Origin: Catonia carolina
Lineage: Eukaryota; Arthropoda; Insecta; Hemiptera; Achilidae
Reading direction: 5' to 3'
Length of the DNA stretch: 64,000 bases
Assembly (NCBI GenBank): GCA_035578175.1
Contig: JAQMRL010000008.1
Span: 64,295,541-64,359,540 of the forward strand
Shown: positions 43,601-57,600 of the stretch, one piece after another
How the letters are laid out: each line of letters starts with the position of its first letter
Numbering within the stretch: position 1 is the stretch's first letter
The notes under the pieces: generated by a model
Told to the model about the DNA's origin: nothing
The model's input: only the letters and a program-made list of their open reading frames with translations
Databases searched by the model: none
Position numbers and translations under genes: made by a program

Positions 43601-46600
43601 TTACATTGGCAAGAGAAACCCGTGTGAGTGTTTCACATAAGATTTTTTTATAATAGAAAACACAAAATTTAAATATATAATATACTTATATAACTCAATT
43701 ACTATTTTGGCCTTATTTTTAATTTAAATTAGGCTTGAATGAGAAGTGGGTGTTATTACATACGCGTTATTACATTAATATTACATACTTCCTAAACGTG
43801 AGAATTATTATATATTTCTTTGTATGTGAGAGATCATTTTTATAAAAATAATTCTTCAAGGAGTTGTTATAATAATATATTTACATAATATAACATTTAT
43901 TTATGAATTTACATGAGCCTGTGTACAATTTCGTACGACAGGTACTCGTTACGTTATAATGTTTACGTCGCATACAAAAATTATGTTAATTATGGAAAGT
44001 AATTAAAATGCAATTGTTTATTTAATTTTTTAGCTGGGTTTTGTATTATGTGAACATTTTTAATTTAATAACACAGTAGATACATTAAATGTTAATAGAT
44101 TTCTTATTATATAAATAGGTAATTTTTAACCTCTCTTATTAAGTTGGAAAATTATTTGTAATGCGTTTAAAATTAATTTGTTAATTAGTATTATCTACCA
44201 GGTCGGTCTAGAGGTAAAGTCTTCGCCGAGTAAGCTGGTTCAAATCCTAATAAAAATATTTACTTTTGTACGGATTTGAATACTAGCCAGTGGTTACCGG
44301 CAGGGCCGTTGAAAAAGAGATCTCTTATTCAATGGCCCTGGGTTACCGGTGTATTTTGATGATTGGAGTTTAATTAACCATACTTCTCAGGAATGGTCGA
44401 TCAGAGTCTGTACAAGAATACACCTCGTTTACACGTCATACATATCCTGCTCATCTCATTGGGTCATGGAGTTGCTTATTGTTTGTAAATTAAACGGATT
44501 GTAATTTACACACATTAGGAATTTTAAAAACATACATGAAAGTTCTGATAGCAAGTCCTAAAAATATATTTTTCAGTTCTTTATACATTCGACTGATTCC
44601 CAAAATGATCACTAAAATTACAACGTTGAAACTTTGAGTACCCTCAACAAACTCAATCGTTTACTCCCATTAAACCTGGTTTTATGGGAAACAAGGGATA
44701 AAGAGGATGATGATCATGACTACTTGACAGTATTTTTATCATGATCTCTACTTATAAAAATAAAAATTATGTTACTTTTTTTTTAACCCTAATGGTGTGT
44801 ACGTTGCAATCTGTTTATTTTAAGAACAATAAGCAACCCTATAGCCCAAAGAGATGAGGATGTGTATGACATGTAAGTGAGATGTAGTCCTGTACAGATT
44901 CAGGTCGATCATTCCTGAGAAAGTACGGTTAATTGAACCCCAACCATCAAATTACACCAATAACCAATGTCTAGTATTAAAATCCGTTAAAAAGTAACGT
45001 TCTTTACTAGGATTTGAATCAGGAACCTTCGTATCCGAAAATCAGCCGTTGAGCAGCTGATTCGTGGCGACGACTTTGCCACCAGACCGGTGTGTTAAAA
45101 AATTTATAAGTAAACAAAAACATGTAAATTATTTTAGTCGTTGCCACTAGTTTAACTAGTCTCTACCTAGTGTTTAACTAGTGTCTACCACTAGTTTAAA
45201 CTACTTTAGTGGTCATTGCCACTAGTTTAAATGTTGATTTTTGGAGACGAAGGGTCCGTGGTTCAAATCCTAGTAGTTTTTTTTAGCTTTTATATGTTAT
45301 CGGGAACTGTACATTATTGCCAACTATCCAATTTGATCGCTGCTTTAAGCTGTATTTTTTTGAAGTAGATTAGGCATGAGTTTGAACAGGGACCCCCAGT
45401 AGAGTTTGTTCACGGATGGCTGTCAGCTGGTCACCATACAAAGTCGCTTGCCCAACCGATGTTACTTAACAAATATTAGCGATTTACTACCAGTGACTGA
45501 CTAAGCTGACCCGAAGGCCATCGTAGTAGTTAAAATTAAAATTTGATACAAAGTTAAATACTGACAGTGGTTGCTTTGGTGATTGGAGTTTAATTAACCA
45601 TACTTTCTGAGGAATGGTCGGCGTGGGACTGTACTAGACTGCATCTCATTTACATGTCATACATATCATCCTCATCTCATTTGGGTCATGAAGTTGCTTA
45701 CTGCTCTTAATTTGAACAGATTGCAACATACACATATTAGGGATTAAAAAACTTTTTATTGGTTTAGTTTTGTGTTTGTTTTTGGGAATCCAGGTTATTA
45801 ACTAGTATTTTAAGTTTCCAGTTCTTTGGCGTTGTGCTACAGGGCTAAAACGCAATATTCCCGGTTTCGATTATCGACTTTTTCTTGAGCCTTTTAACTG
45901 GTTAAAATACATTGATATTATTACATAATCCAGTGTAGTCGCTGTTGATGACTAATCTGTTAATAGTACTTTAAATAAACTACATTATACCGGTTGTCCA
46001 TGAAGTCTGGAAGCGTAAAGGTCTGGCATTTTTTTATCACTCTATCTCATCCATCACCCTTCACCGTCTGCATTAGCCTTAATCTTTATGCACATAGCAG
46101 TCGGATTTAAAAAAAATACTTTTGTATTATTAATTAAAGGAAGAATAAATAAATTTGCTAAATCAGTTGTTATAAATTTTATGAGTATTATGTTGTAAAT
46201 TTTTGTAATGATAACTTTTGGTTAATTTACAAATAAATTTATTGACATAAATTGGGGGCTAGGTAACAAAAATACAGATCTATGGAATAGAGTATGTATG
46301 GAATAGAAATTTTGTAGCTCTTTTTTCTGTAAACGGTATTCAAATGCTTATTTTTGTGGATTCACTTCAGAAAAATTTATGCGTTCTTGTACCCTTTTAC
46401 AGAAATTCACTCAATGTAGCTTCTTTGAATTAACCTGTAGGTTACAACGTGTTTTTACTTTCTCCCGCCCTATGAAATATAGGTAAAAAAATTTATGTTT
46501 TCATGTCGATTTTTCGAAATTTGTAGGGGTTGAACTCTCATGATAATTTTTTTAAGATTGCGGTCTTGATATAAATTTTATGGGAAAATGTATATAATTA

Positions 46601-48659
46601 AAGTTATAGAAAATACAAAATGTACGACTTTTAACTCAAGCATTCTTTTCTACAAGCTTAGTTTAGCGTCAATTATTGATTTCCATATTTTGCTTATTAA
46701 TATCTAAGTCCAAAAGAACGAGGTCGATTTATTTAGTGTCATCCATTTATGATTAAAATTATATTATTTTTTTCATTATTTACATTGACAAAAGAAGTCG
46801 TATGAGGGTTTCAAACCAATTTTTGTAATCTTTAAACACATGGTTCATATGTTTTATGAAGAAATCAATTCTTTATTTGAAAATTGTTGTCTCAAACGGA
46901 GTTCAAAATTTGTTATTGTAAGGTTCAGCTAGTGCTACAAATTTTTATTTGTAGAACTCTCTTAAAGTTTATTTAAACATTTATCGCATCAGCATCTTGG
47001 AACGGTGGGTTTGAAAGTGTAATAATTTCACAAAACAAAAAGTTTGATAAAAATGTGAAAGACATACAGACATAACTAAAAAGATTATTCTATTCATTTT
47101 TATAGAAAGTGAAAGATATCTTTTACTTCACAATATAGTAATCACTTGTTATCCATACATTATGTTTGTATGTAAGTATACCTATTAGACAGAATGAAGT
47201 TGCAACTTTCTAGTAAGTAACTCTCTTAATCAACCTTACTAAGGTGTAATATTTTAACAGAAGTAGAATATAAGAAACCGCGTCTGTATCATATTTTTGT
47301 ACATATTAACTAAAGAGGCACGTTTTCATAAGTCTGGCTAAAACATATTTTGTCATTTTTCTTAAAATAGTACACCGGGTTTTTTTAAAACACTGCACTC
47401 TTTTAACTTCGTTTTCAGTATCTACTATTTTAAGATTTATAAATAACAAAGAATTTTACTTTTTTGTACGAGTATAATTCACCTGTATTGTTTTGAGTAA
47501 TTACAAGTTTTAAATAGGATTTATTTTAATCACTGCAGCCCCATGGTACGTAACCAATGAAATACCGGGTGAGCATAAAGTCTTGCCCTGATTATAAAAA
47601 TTTATTGCAGAATAACTGTTTGACATAATAATTTAAATTTGATGCTGTTACATAGGTTAGTGTTAATAGTTTTTTTTAAGATTACTTACATTGGTAAACT
47701 TCAACGTGTGCCCCCTAAAAAAAAAGTCAAAGGGAGTAATGTCTGGAGAGCGGGGTGGCCAGGGTGTTGGACCATCCCTTCCAATCCACCGATCCGGAAA
47801 TGTTTCATCACGGAAAACACCATTAACGCTAACATTTACTTAGATATTTTTCAACAGTTCATTGCACCACAGTTAGAAGAATATCAACCATGGATAATTT
47901 TCCAGCAAGATGGGGCACCGCCCCACTGGGCTTTGATAGTGCGTAATTTCCTGGATGAAACATTTCCGGATCGGTGGATTGGAAAGGATGGTCCAACACC
48001 CTGGCCACCCCGCTCTCCAGACATTACTCACTTTGACTTTTTTTTCTGGGGCTATATCAAGGATAGAGTCTTCGCCACACCAGTTGCTGACGTTGACGAA
48101 CTGAAGGCTAGGATACAAGCTGCTGTGGGTACTGTGACAGAACACATGTTACAAAACACCTGGCGGGAACTGGAATAACGCTTCGACATTCTCCGAGCTA
48201 CCAAGGGGGCACACGTTGAAGTTTACCAATGTAAGTAATCTTAAAAAAACTATTAACACTAACCTATGTAACAGCATCAAATTTAAATTATTATGTCAAA
48301 CAGTTATTCTACAATAAATTTTTATAATCAGGGCAAGACTTTATGCTCACCCGGTATTACACAACGATCTAAACCTGCCCTTCATAAAATAAGAAATTAA
48401 ACAGCATAGCGAAAAACATTTACAAAAACCTCCTCGACAACATCAAAGATTCTTACAGACTGAATCATTTTAAAACATTAGACTTACCTTTACGATTTTC
48501 TTAATCATTTATTCTTTTTTTTTTACTTTCTCTTGCCCTATATGCACATATAGGAAGGAAAGTATTCTTTTAATGTCGATTTTTCGAAATCGAGTTTTCA
48601 CCGGATACACACATTTCAGACCCTCTGAAACCAAAAAACATGTTTTTAGCGATTGTTTT

Positions 48660-48691
<32 letters not shown>

Positions 48692-51600
48692 GCGCGTGTG
48701 TGTGTGTGAACAAAATATTTTAAGAGCAGAACATCGTACGAAGTTTAAACTTGAAACTTCAGTTAGGTACTACTAGAGGATCTGACACGAACATTTTCAT
48801 CAAAATAGGTCAACCAGAAGTAGTAGTTTATTCGTGTAATTTTTAACTTTTTTGCGATTTTCTCAAAAATGGCACCTACGATTTTTTTTAAATCCCTTCA
48901 TTTACTACATTTTTAATTCTCTATATGATAGGGTAGGCGCCATGTCAACTAAAATTCTTGGAAGGTTATGCTCTCTTAGAAAAAAAAATGTTTTTTTTTT
49001 TAGATTGCGGCCTTAGTATGCATTAAACGATCTGCAACGATGCATTTAACACCCCTCCCTCTGGACTCTCCCATCCATTTGTGATATTTAAATAATTTAT
49101 AGCCTATTTTCATTTCGATTTATGTTAAAAACCTAGATACCGAAGTTCGTTGAATTTGGTTCAGCGGTTCTCGCGTGATGCCGTAACATACAAACAGATA
49201 AAAATTCAGCTCAACTTATTTTCGGTGTTTACGTGGTACAACTGGCGTAGAAACAACATTTGGAGCATTTTGAAAAATTGTACGGACAAAATCACAATTT
49301 TATTTATATAGATGGAGTAATTTCTTATTTTCAGGTTGTAGAATGAATTCTGGAGAGACTACCGTAGAGTCTAGAAACACTCTATGAACAAATATATTTT
49401 TACTATAGAAAAATAAACAACCGGTGTATTTCTGGTACATAATAGTATTTCGGTTATACAAATAACAACGTTATAATTATTATATCAGTTATATCAATCA
49501 TGAAAAATATCCTGTTTTTATTTACCTCTACTGGGAGTCAGTTCTACTGTTAATAAAATATAGAGGAAGGAACAACTATGTCTACCTATTTAAGTAGCAG
49601 TACGCTTCTATAGTAGAAGACTAAATCCAGAGTTAGTATACTGCTGTAGTTAAGTTATAATTAATTGAACTACTACAGTATACTACTCATTATCTTGTGC
49701 ACTGATTCTGTAGTCTCAATTTGTTCTACTTATCCAATTAAATGGAACTAATATACGGCAGTAGGCATCTATAACATGGGGTATTAAAAAAATCAGTTTA
49801 TCGGAACTAACTTACAAAACAACTCACCTTTTTATTGGTTATTATTATCCGTTCAATCGCTTATTTTTAATTAGTTAATTAATACAATTAATTGAGTATA
49901 AAGTTTAAATTAATTTAATTTAACAAAATGTTTATGTTAATTAATTTATATCGATTATTTTCTTGTAGAAATTTTCTTTTATATGTGAATTATGTGTAAA
50001 ACATAATTTAATTAGTAGTAATATAATAGTCGTGGGAAGAATTAATTATTAATCGAGAATAATTTTTTTTCGAACAGATATTGGGTCTTTTCTGTTACGG
50101 TCGATACAACCATGGAACCAGTGAAGTCAATAGTAGGTCTAATAATCTGCGGTTCTTTTGCAATTATGAGTGCTTTTTACTCTCTCTTGCCTGTATGAAT
50201 ATACGTATAGGAAGGAAAGTATTGTTTTCATGTCGATTTTCTAAATCGTGTTTTCACCTGATCTACACGTTTTCAGACCCCCTGAACCCAAAAATAATGT
50301 TTAAGTGATTGGTCTGTCTGTGTTAGTGTGTCTGTATGTGAACAAAATATCTCAAAAATGGAACATCGCACGAAGTTGAAACTTGAAACTTCAGTTACGT
50401 ACTACTAGAGCATCTGACGCGAAAATTCTCATCAAAATCGGTCTACCGGAAGTAGTAGTTTATTCGTGTAATTTTTCACTTTTTTGTGATTTTCTCAAAA
50501 ACGGCTCCTACGATTTTGTTTTTAAATCGCCTCATTTACTACATTTTTAATTCTCTACATGATGGGGTAGGCGCCATGTCCGCTGAAATTCTTGGGGAGG
50601 TTGTGCTCTCTTAGAATAAAATGTTTTTTTTAAAGATTGCGGCCTTAGTACGCATTTAACGACAAAAGCATATATATAATCAAATTTATAGGAAATTAAA
50701 AGATCTTTAGCTTTTATTTCACGCATTTTTCTCTACAGAGTCTAGTTTAGCGTCAAAGAGTGATTTTCCGCATTATTAAGCAAACCGCGTTATTAAGTTG
50801 GTTTTCATTTTTCATCATTGACTCATGATTAAAATAAGTTGTGTATTTGAGGTTAGTTTTTTGTTTATTTCTAATGTTTTATTACTAATGTTAGGTTATT
50901 ATTCATTATTTTCATTAGCCAGAGAAAGTCGTGTTAGTGTTTCACACCAGATTTTTCTTTCTGCAAGAGTTGGGGCGTGGGGTGTCTTTTTTGTTAAGAG
51001 GAAAGTAGTGTTGAACCTTAGTGTTGAAACAATGTTTATCGCACGGCTGTCGTCAGAACACAGCTCCACGAGTCCATGTTTCAATTAACTATATTGATAA
51101 ATAAATTTGATTCACTAATTAAAAAAATGTTCTAAAAATTCGGATCACTATATAAAAGATGCATTGTTTATTAACTTGATTATTGATGTTTTTAGTTTAT
51201 TATTTTATTTTGATTTTGATTTTTAATTTTTCTTTTAATAACTATTATTTAGTTGTTAACTTCAATAACGTAGTATCAACTTGAAATCTTTTCGTTTACG
51301 GGTTAAATACAACATAATTCAACTGAGATTAACTGAGATATATTGATAAAATGTTTATTCTGCCAGTTCCTACCATTTACATAGTTAATCACTCTATTTA
51401 AAGGTTTTTACAATCATTAATAGCCAGCAACTACCTAGTTCATATTTTTGTATTAAAAACTAGGTAGTGGTACACCTGTTCCCATCATGTCCACTTAATC
51501 TAAAGATTCATATTTTCTGTCTAGAATCTGGTGTAGTGGCTATTATTCCCCTGGTTATATTAAAACCAGAACCATATATTATATTAATACCAAACTAATC

Positions 51601-54600
51601 ATTAACAGATATCTTTATTTTACAAATCACAAATTTTTCAAATTTCAAAAATTATGCAATAGCATAAGATAGCTTTTGTTACTCAGGAAACTATAAGCTT
51701 TCCAACATTAAAATAATTTTTTAAATTGGTTGTATAATTTCTGAGAATACCGCGAAAACAAACTAACAAGCAAACGTTACTTTGTTATGATGTATAGATA
51801 AACAAGTTTAATCGTATTTTTTTAATTATAAAAAATGTATGTAGTAGACTAACAGAATATGGGATGTGAAATTCTTGAAAATTAAATAAATGGTAATAGA
51901 TGTGCAATCGTACATTTTGTGTTTCTGCAGATGTTACAGGAAACTGTAGTAGCATTAAAATATTGTATGACTAGTCTACTAAATTCTGCACTGAATTTAA
52001 ATTGTTATCTTTGAACAAAATATGATAGGCAATTTAGAATTTATTAATGTGATCACACAGTAATACAAGCACACAATACTATAGACATTCAAAATCATTG
52101 GTTTTTTCCAGAAATGCCTTTTTGTATTACTTTCAGATCATCTCTTTACTCTTCCGTACATAAACTTCAAAATAAGTGACTCTATATATTTTGTATTTCC
52201 AAGACATTTCTCGATTTACAACCTTCAGTCTCTTCCCCTGAAAATTTTCCAGAAAAATGATTTTATGAGTATCTTGAATAAATTTTTTGATAGGTCAAGA
52301 CCTATCTACTTTTCATCTGAAAAGTAGAATTGTCTATAAGTTTTATTTAAAAATTTCTGTCCGAAGTTATTGTGAAATGAAATCTTTAATTACTGGAAAC
52401 ATTATTTGGATTATATTTTGGTCATGGCATTTATATTATTAAACTCGTATTCAAGATGTGCATAGTTTTTAGTTAAATTAATTTTAATCTGAATAAAATT
52501 TAGCTGTCCTGTCTAAATTTTTGTGCAGTTTCCCTTGGTAACTAAACGAATGTGTAGTTATAGTCGCCTTTTTTTATTTTATGCACTAGCAGAATGTTCT
52601 TGTTTCCTACATCTAAATTTGGTGTTTGTTCATTGTTATGTAGACTGAATACTATGCATTATTTATTTTGATGACAAAATTAAATAGGCCGCCTTCGTGG
52701 CCTAATGGCTTGTATGGTAGTCTGCAAAGCGGATGGTCCCAGGTTCGATTACCAGCTAGGGTCTTCAAGTTATTACAAGTCATAACCCATCTTAGTTGCT
52801 AATGAAAAAGCTGTTGATGTGACTAAATTTACTAAAAACATTTGATTTATTATAAATAACATGTAGTTGATAGGTGAGAAATAACTAACATGTGTAACTA
52901 AGGTTGGGAATACCATTATAGCATATAATTACTATTATAATTAAACTAATAATCACTATTATCACACGTTATAGAATGTTTAGGTGTATCAGATTAAGTC
53001 CTTACTCTGGATACTATACAACCCAGTTTTGTTCATAGAATTATAATTAATATATAATTCCCATAACTGTGAATATTGATCCTTTGACTAATTTATTGTA
53101 ATTTTTGCAGAGCTATGGGATCCACTACAAAAAGGAACAAGAGATAGAGATGATTACTTATGTGGATTACGTGGACTATGATGGACCTGCTTACAGAGCT
53201 GGAATGAGAGAAGGTAAACATATTGTTTGTTTTATAACATTAGTTATTAAAACAAACTGAATACAGAACATTACTGAAAAAAGTTAGTTTTAAAAATAGT
53301 AGAGTTAAATTTAGATTTAATAGAATTCGACTAGATAGAATTTGACTTGTAAATGGTTAATTGAACCCTAACCTTCAAAGTATACCAGTAATCATTGTAT
53401 ATTATTCAAATCCATATAAAAGAAACTACCTTTACTAGGATTTGAACCATGGAACCTTCATCCCCAAAAATCAGCTGTTGAACAGCTGATTCTAGTACTA
53501 GACCAACCCAGTGGGTTAAAATTAACAATATAAGATTTTATTATTATTATTTATTTATTTAACGTCGTATCAACTGCAATGGTCATTAGCGACGACGTTG
53601 GGGTGTAACTGTGTATAATGGAGGATGAAATGATTTTTTGTAACGTATGAAAGTATGCCGTGCCTGAGTGAGATTCGAACCCACGACTGCATGATGAGAG
53701 GCGAGCTGATTACCAACTACGCCAATGCGGCCGACAATATAAGATTTATTTTTTATAAGATTAATGTTTGAGGTATTTTATTTTTATCTTTTGAGGTGAA
53801 TTACCCAGTAAAACATGGTTAGTAGAAAGATAAGATTAATGTTTGAGGTATTTTATTTTTATCTTTTGAGGTGAATTACCCAGTGAAACATGTTGGTAAC
53901 GTGCTTGCCTCTCATCACGCGGTCTTGGGTTCGAATCCCACTCGGGCATGGTATTTTTTCATACGTTACAAAAATTCATTTCATCCTTGACTGTCTGCAT
54001 TAGCAGCAATTTGCAAAACAGTCGGACGTTAAAACAAAAAAAAAAATGGTTAGTAGACTGACAAAAATTATAAACAAACTGTGGTAGATAGAGGACAGTT
54101 ATTTCATCTACTAATCATTATAAGTTGAAATATTTGTATAGATTCATTAAAACGTAAGTAATTTATTCGAATAGTATGGTATTATTAAGAAGGATTTGTT
54201 GTACCACCGATTTAATTCCCTTTCTTTTTGTAAACTTCCCTCATCATCTTCGTGTCATGATAATGTAATGTACAAACAATGTCGGGTTATAGGAAGGATT
54301 AAATTATTAATTTCCATGGAACACCGACATAGCAAGCCTCCCTTATGTAATCCTGTTAGAATAATACTTTAGTTTGTTCATTATGTTTGTGTTGTATTAA
54401 AGGATTAAATATATTCGTAAAAGATTTTAATATCTATCAATGTATTCTTGTTCACGTAATGCTACATATTCTCCTGTAGAAGATTAGAACACTTTTTAAA
54501 TTATTTTATATTATTACAAAATGTACTAGTACTTATTTGTATTAATTTTTACAGGTGATGTTATATTATCGATAAATGGTCATGATATGGAAAAAACTGA

Positions 54601-57600
54601 TCACAAAACTCTAGTCAATTTTATAAAAAACTGTGATTCAAGAATGCGTATGGTTGTTCTATTTGAAGACTGTGTCCGGAAGGTAAATAAATTTTAAAAA
54701 TGTTTTGATAATTCCTGTGATATATTTCGAAATGTAGTTACTTAAAAATTGCATCTAACAAGCGTTGATTTTAGTTTTCTAGTAATTTTTTAAAATTAAA
54801 GTGAAATTCAACGCAAGTAATGGCATTTGATTTTAACTGTATTTATAAAGATTCTTATTAGCAAAAGTGACCAAGACAAAAGCAATAGACAATGTCCTAA
54901 AACTCGAAAGACGAATCCTAAAAACCTGCATAGGAAAGAAAAATAAAGTAGATGGGCAGCGGAGAATTCTAACAAACGAACAAGTCTATAAAGAAAACAA
55001 ACCCATAACAGATACAATAAGGAAGAAGAGGATATTTTTTCTTGGACATCTTATCAGAACACTTAAAGACAGAGTTTTAAACAAGATGATTAGAAAACTC
55101 TTTCCAATGGTAACATCAGGAGCTTGGATCTGAAATGTCAAAGGAAGACATGATCGAATTCGGATTAACTTTCCATGATTTGGAAAACAAAACAGAAATA
55201 TTAAAAATCTTAAGAAATAAGGAAAGTAGATTTGAAACAAAATCAGATGAAAGAACAAACCCAAGCAGGAAGAAACCGGTCGTTTCAGAGGAAGTTCGGC
55301 AAGCAAGATCAGCCCGAATGGAGGCATACGGGCAGAACATCAAGCTAAGAATATGAAAAGGAAGAAGCTTTCTAAATTTGAATAAAGTGATCCATTGTGG
55401 TCATTAGAGACAAAAAAACAATCTTATAGAAACACTTTCTTTAGACACAATTTTGTAATAGCTCAGTTCTGAAACTCATTGTAACAATGATATTTGCATT
55501 ATACAGAAAATATCACAATAAAAATTTTATATTACAATGTGACTAGTATACAATGTGAATAGTTTTATACAAGTGACTGAAGATGTATCATCTTCTGTAA
55601 ATTTTAAATAAATGAAAAAAATTTTTAGTTTCTATTTTTCATTTACTCTGATGATGGTGGATCCACCGAAACACGTGTAAGTAAAAATTGAAATAAAGGT
55701 GACGCAGTTTAAAGGGAAGGTTAGTGAAATTATTGTATTGGTTCATTGTATGAAATAGAAATATTTCAAACTGCAGGATGCATTATAAAGATTTATTTTT
55801 ACAATGTGACATTTTAGGTGAAGTTCCACTTGTTTCACAGTTAGTAATAATGTGACATACACATAACAAAAACTTTTATTACAAATAACATTGTTATTGA
55901 CATGACTTGTAGCATGTGTAAGTACTCATTATGAATCATTAAAAACACATTCTAATCTATGACACAATCAACAGTAATAATTACAATAAAATTTTATTTC
56001 CAAAAAAAAATTTTATACCATACATTTTCTTGTTATGTGTACTATTTTAATCTACCGTATTATAAGGTTTATTATTAACTCATGATAATGTAATGTACAA
56101 AAATGTTGGGTTGTAGAATGATTAAATTATTAATTTCCATGGAACTATGATAATGTAATGTGCAAACAATGTTGGGTTGTAGAAGGATTAAATTATTAAT
56201 TTCCATGGAACACTGATACAACAAGCCACCTTTATAATGTAACCTGTTAGAATAATACTAACGGTTATTTACAAAAATTAGAAAGACAATTTCTATCTAC
56301 ATTATTCATTCAAGCCATAATAATTAACCATACAAGCTTTAAAACTGATTCATGTGTGTAACTTCTGTCGAACTTCTATAAATCAAATTTTCTGTATTTC
56401 CAATTGAATTTTAGTCCCCTTTAACCTTTCATGGATTTACCATGTAAAAAGTCATCTATAACTCGAATTCTGCCATTTCTTTAAGTCTAATTATTTTGTT
56501 TCTTTTGATAAAATTTGTACATAGTTCTCAAAATAGCGGTTTCAGTCTTTTGAAAAATGTAGGTACAGTGCTGCTTCTTTCATAATAAGAGGATATGTTC
56601 GACCGTAAAAGGGAACAGACCTTCAAAGCCATCTGGTTGCCTTTGTATAGACTTGATAGGCATAAACCAAAACAATTTTTTTGACTCGACGAATCTTTGG
56701 TTTACCACAGAACAATAAAACCATAGTCTGTCGGTCGGTACAATGTACCGTATTCAGCATATACTGCGTAATTTTGGAAAACCGAATACAATATTTGTAC
56801 TGTACTTGACACTGCAGCCAATAGCTAAGCTAAATACAACGTACAGTGCTGTATTACGAAATTACACATGTGCAGTAGCCCTACATATTCCACATCTTGT
56901 ATAGTACTGTAATAGCCTATGTAGAATGTTCTGTTCTTGTTTTTTTTATCTAATAATTGCTTTGTTTTTATTTTGCCATAACTTGAAATTTCTGTAACTC
57001 GAATTGTTTTCCCCATCCTTTGAGGATTCGAGTTATAGACTGTAATACATTATGTATGCAAATATATTTTCACCTTATCTCTCATTGGTTTGTAAGTATC
57101 TCTTGAGTAATCGTTAACTTGTATCTCATACAGAATGTACCAGGTAGTGTTCCTGTACACTTAATACCTGTTTCTAGTACCGCACTTGTAAGTACAAAGT
57201 ACTTACATGAAAAGTACTAGAGTATAAAGTACTCACAATTACACAAGTACAAAGTAATTTTCCTATGACTCACCCCATTTCTAAATACACTCACTGCAAA
57301 AAGTGGTATCCAACTCTCAGAGTAAAACTAGGAGGATGTAACTGGTTCCACTAGTGGTACCACAATTGCAGTACTAAAAATTTGTAACAACAAAACAATC
57401 AGTACTGATTGTGTATCATTTGTTTCTACTGCGATAATAACACACGCCTTATAAAAGTAAGCATAGATTTGCATAACTATAGTTCGATTCACGAAAGAAA
57501 ACACCTGTCTTTAAACAGCAATATCTTTTGAACTGTTGTATGTAAAAACAATTACGACACATCAAATTAAAGTTTGTTTTATTGGTGGTTACAGAATTAC

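Noticed and set aside
54808..55343. Minus-strand hydrophobic frames in intron 3
   Set aside because: Antisense shadows of the lysine-rich LINE end at 54858-55410.
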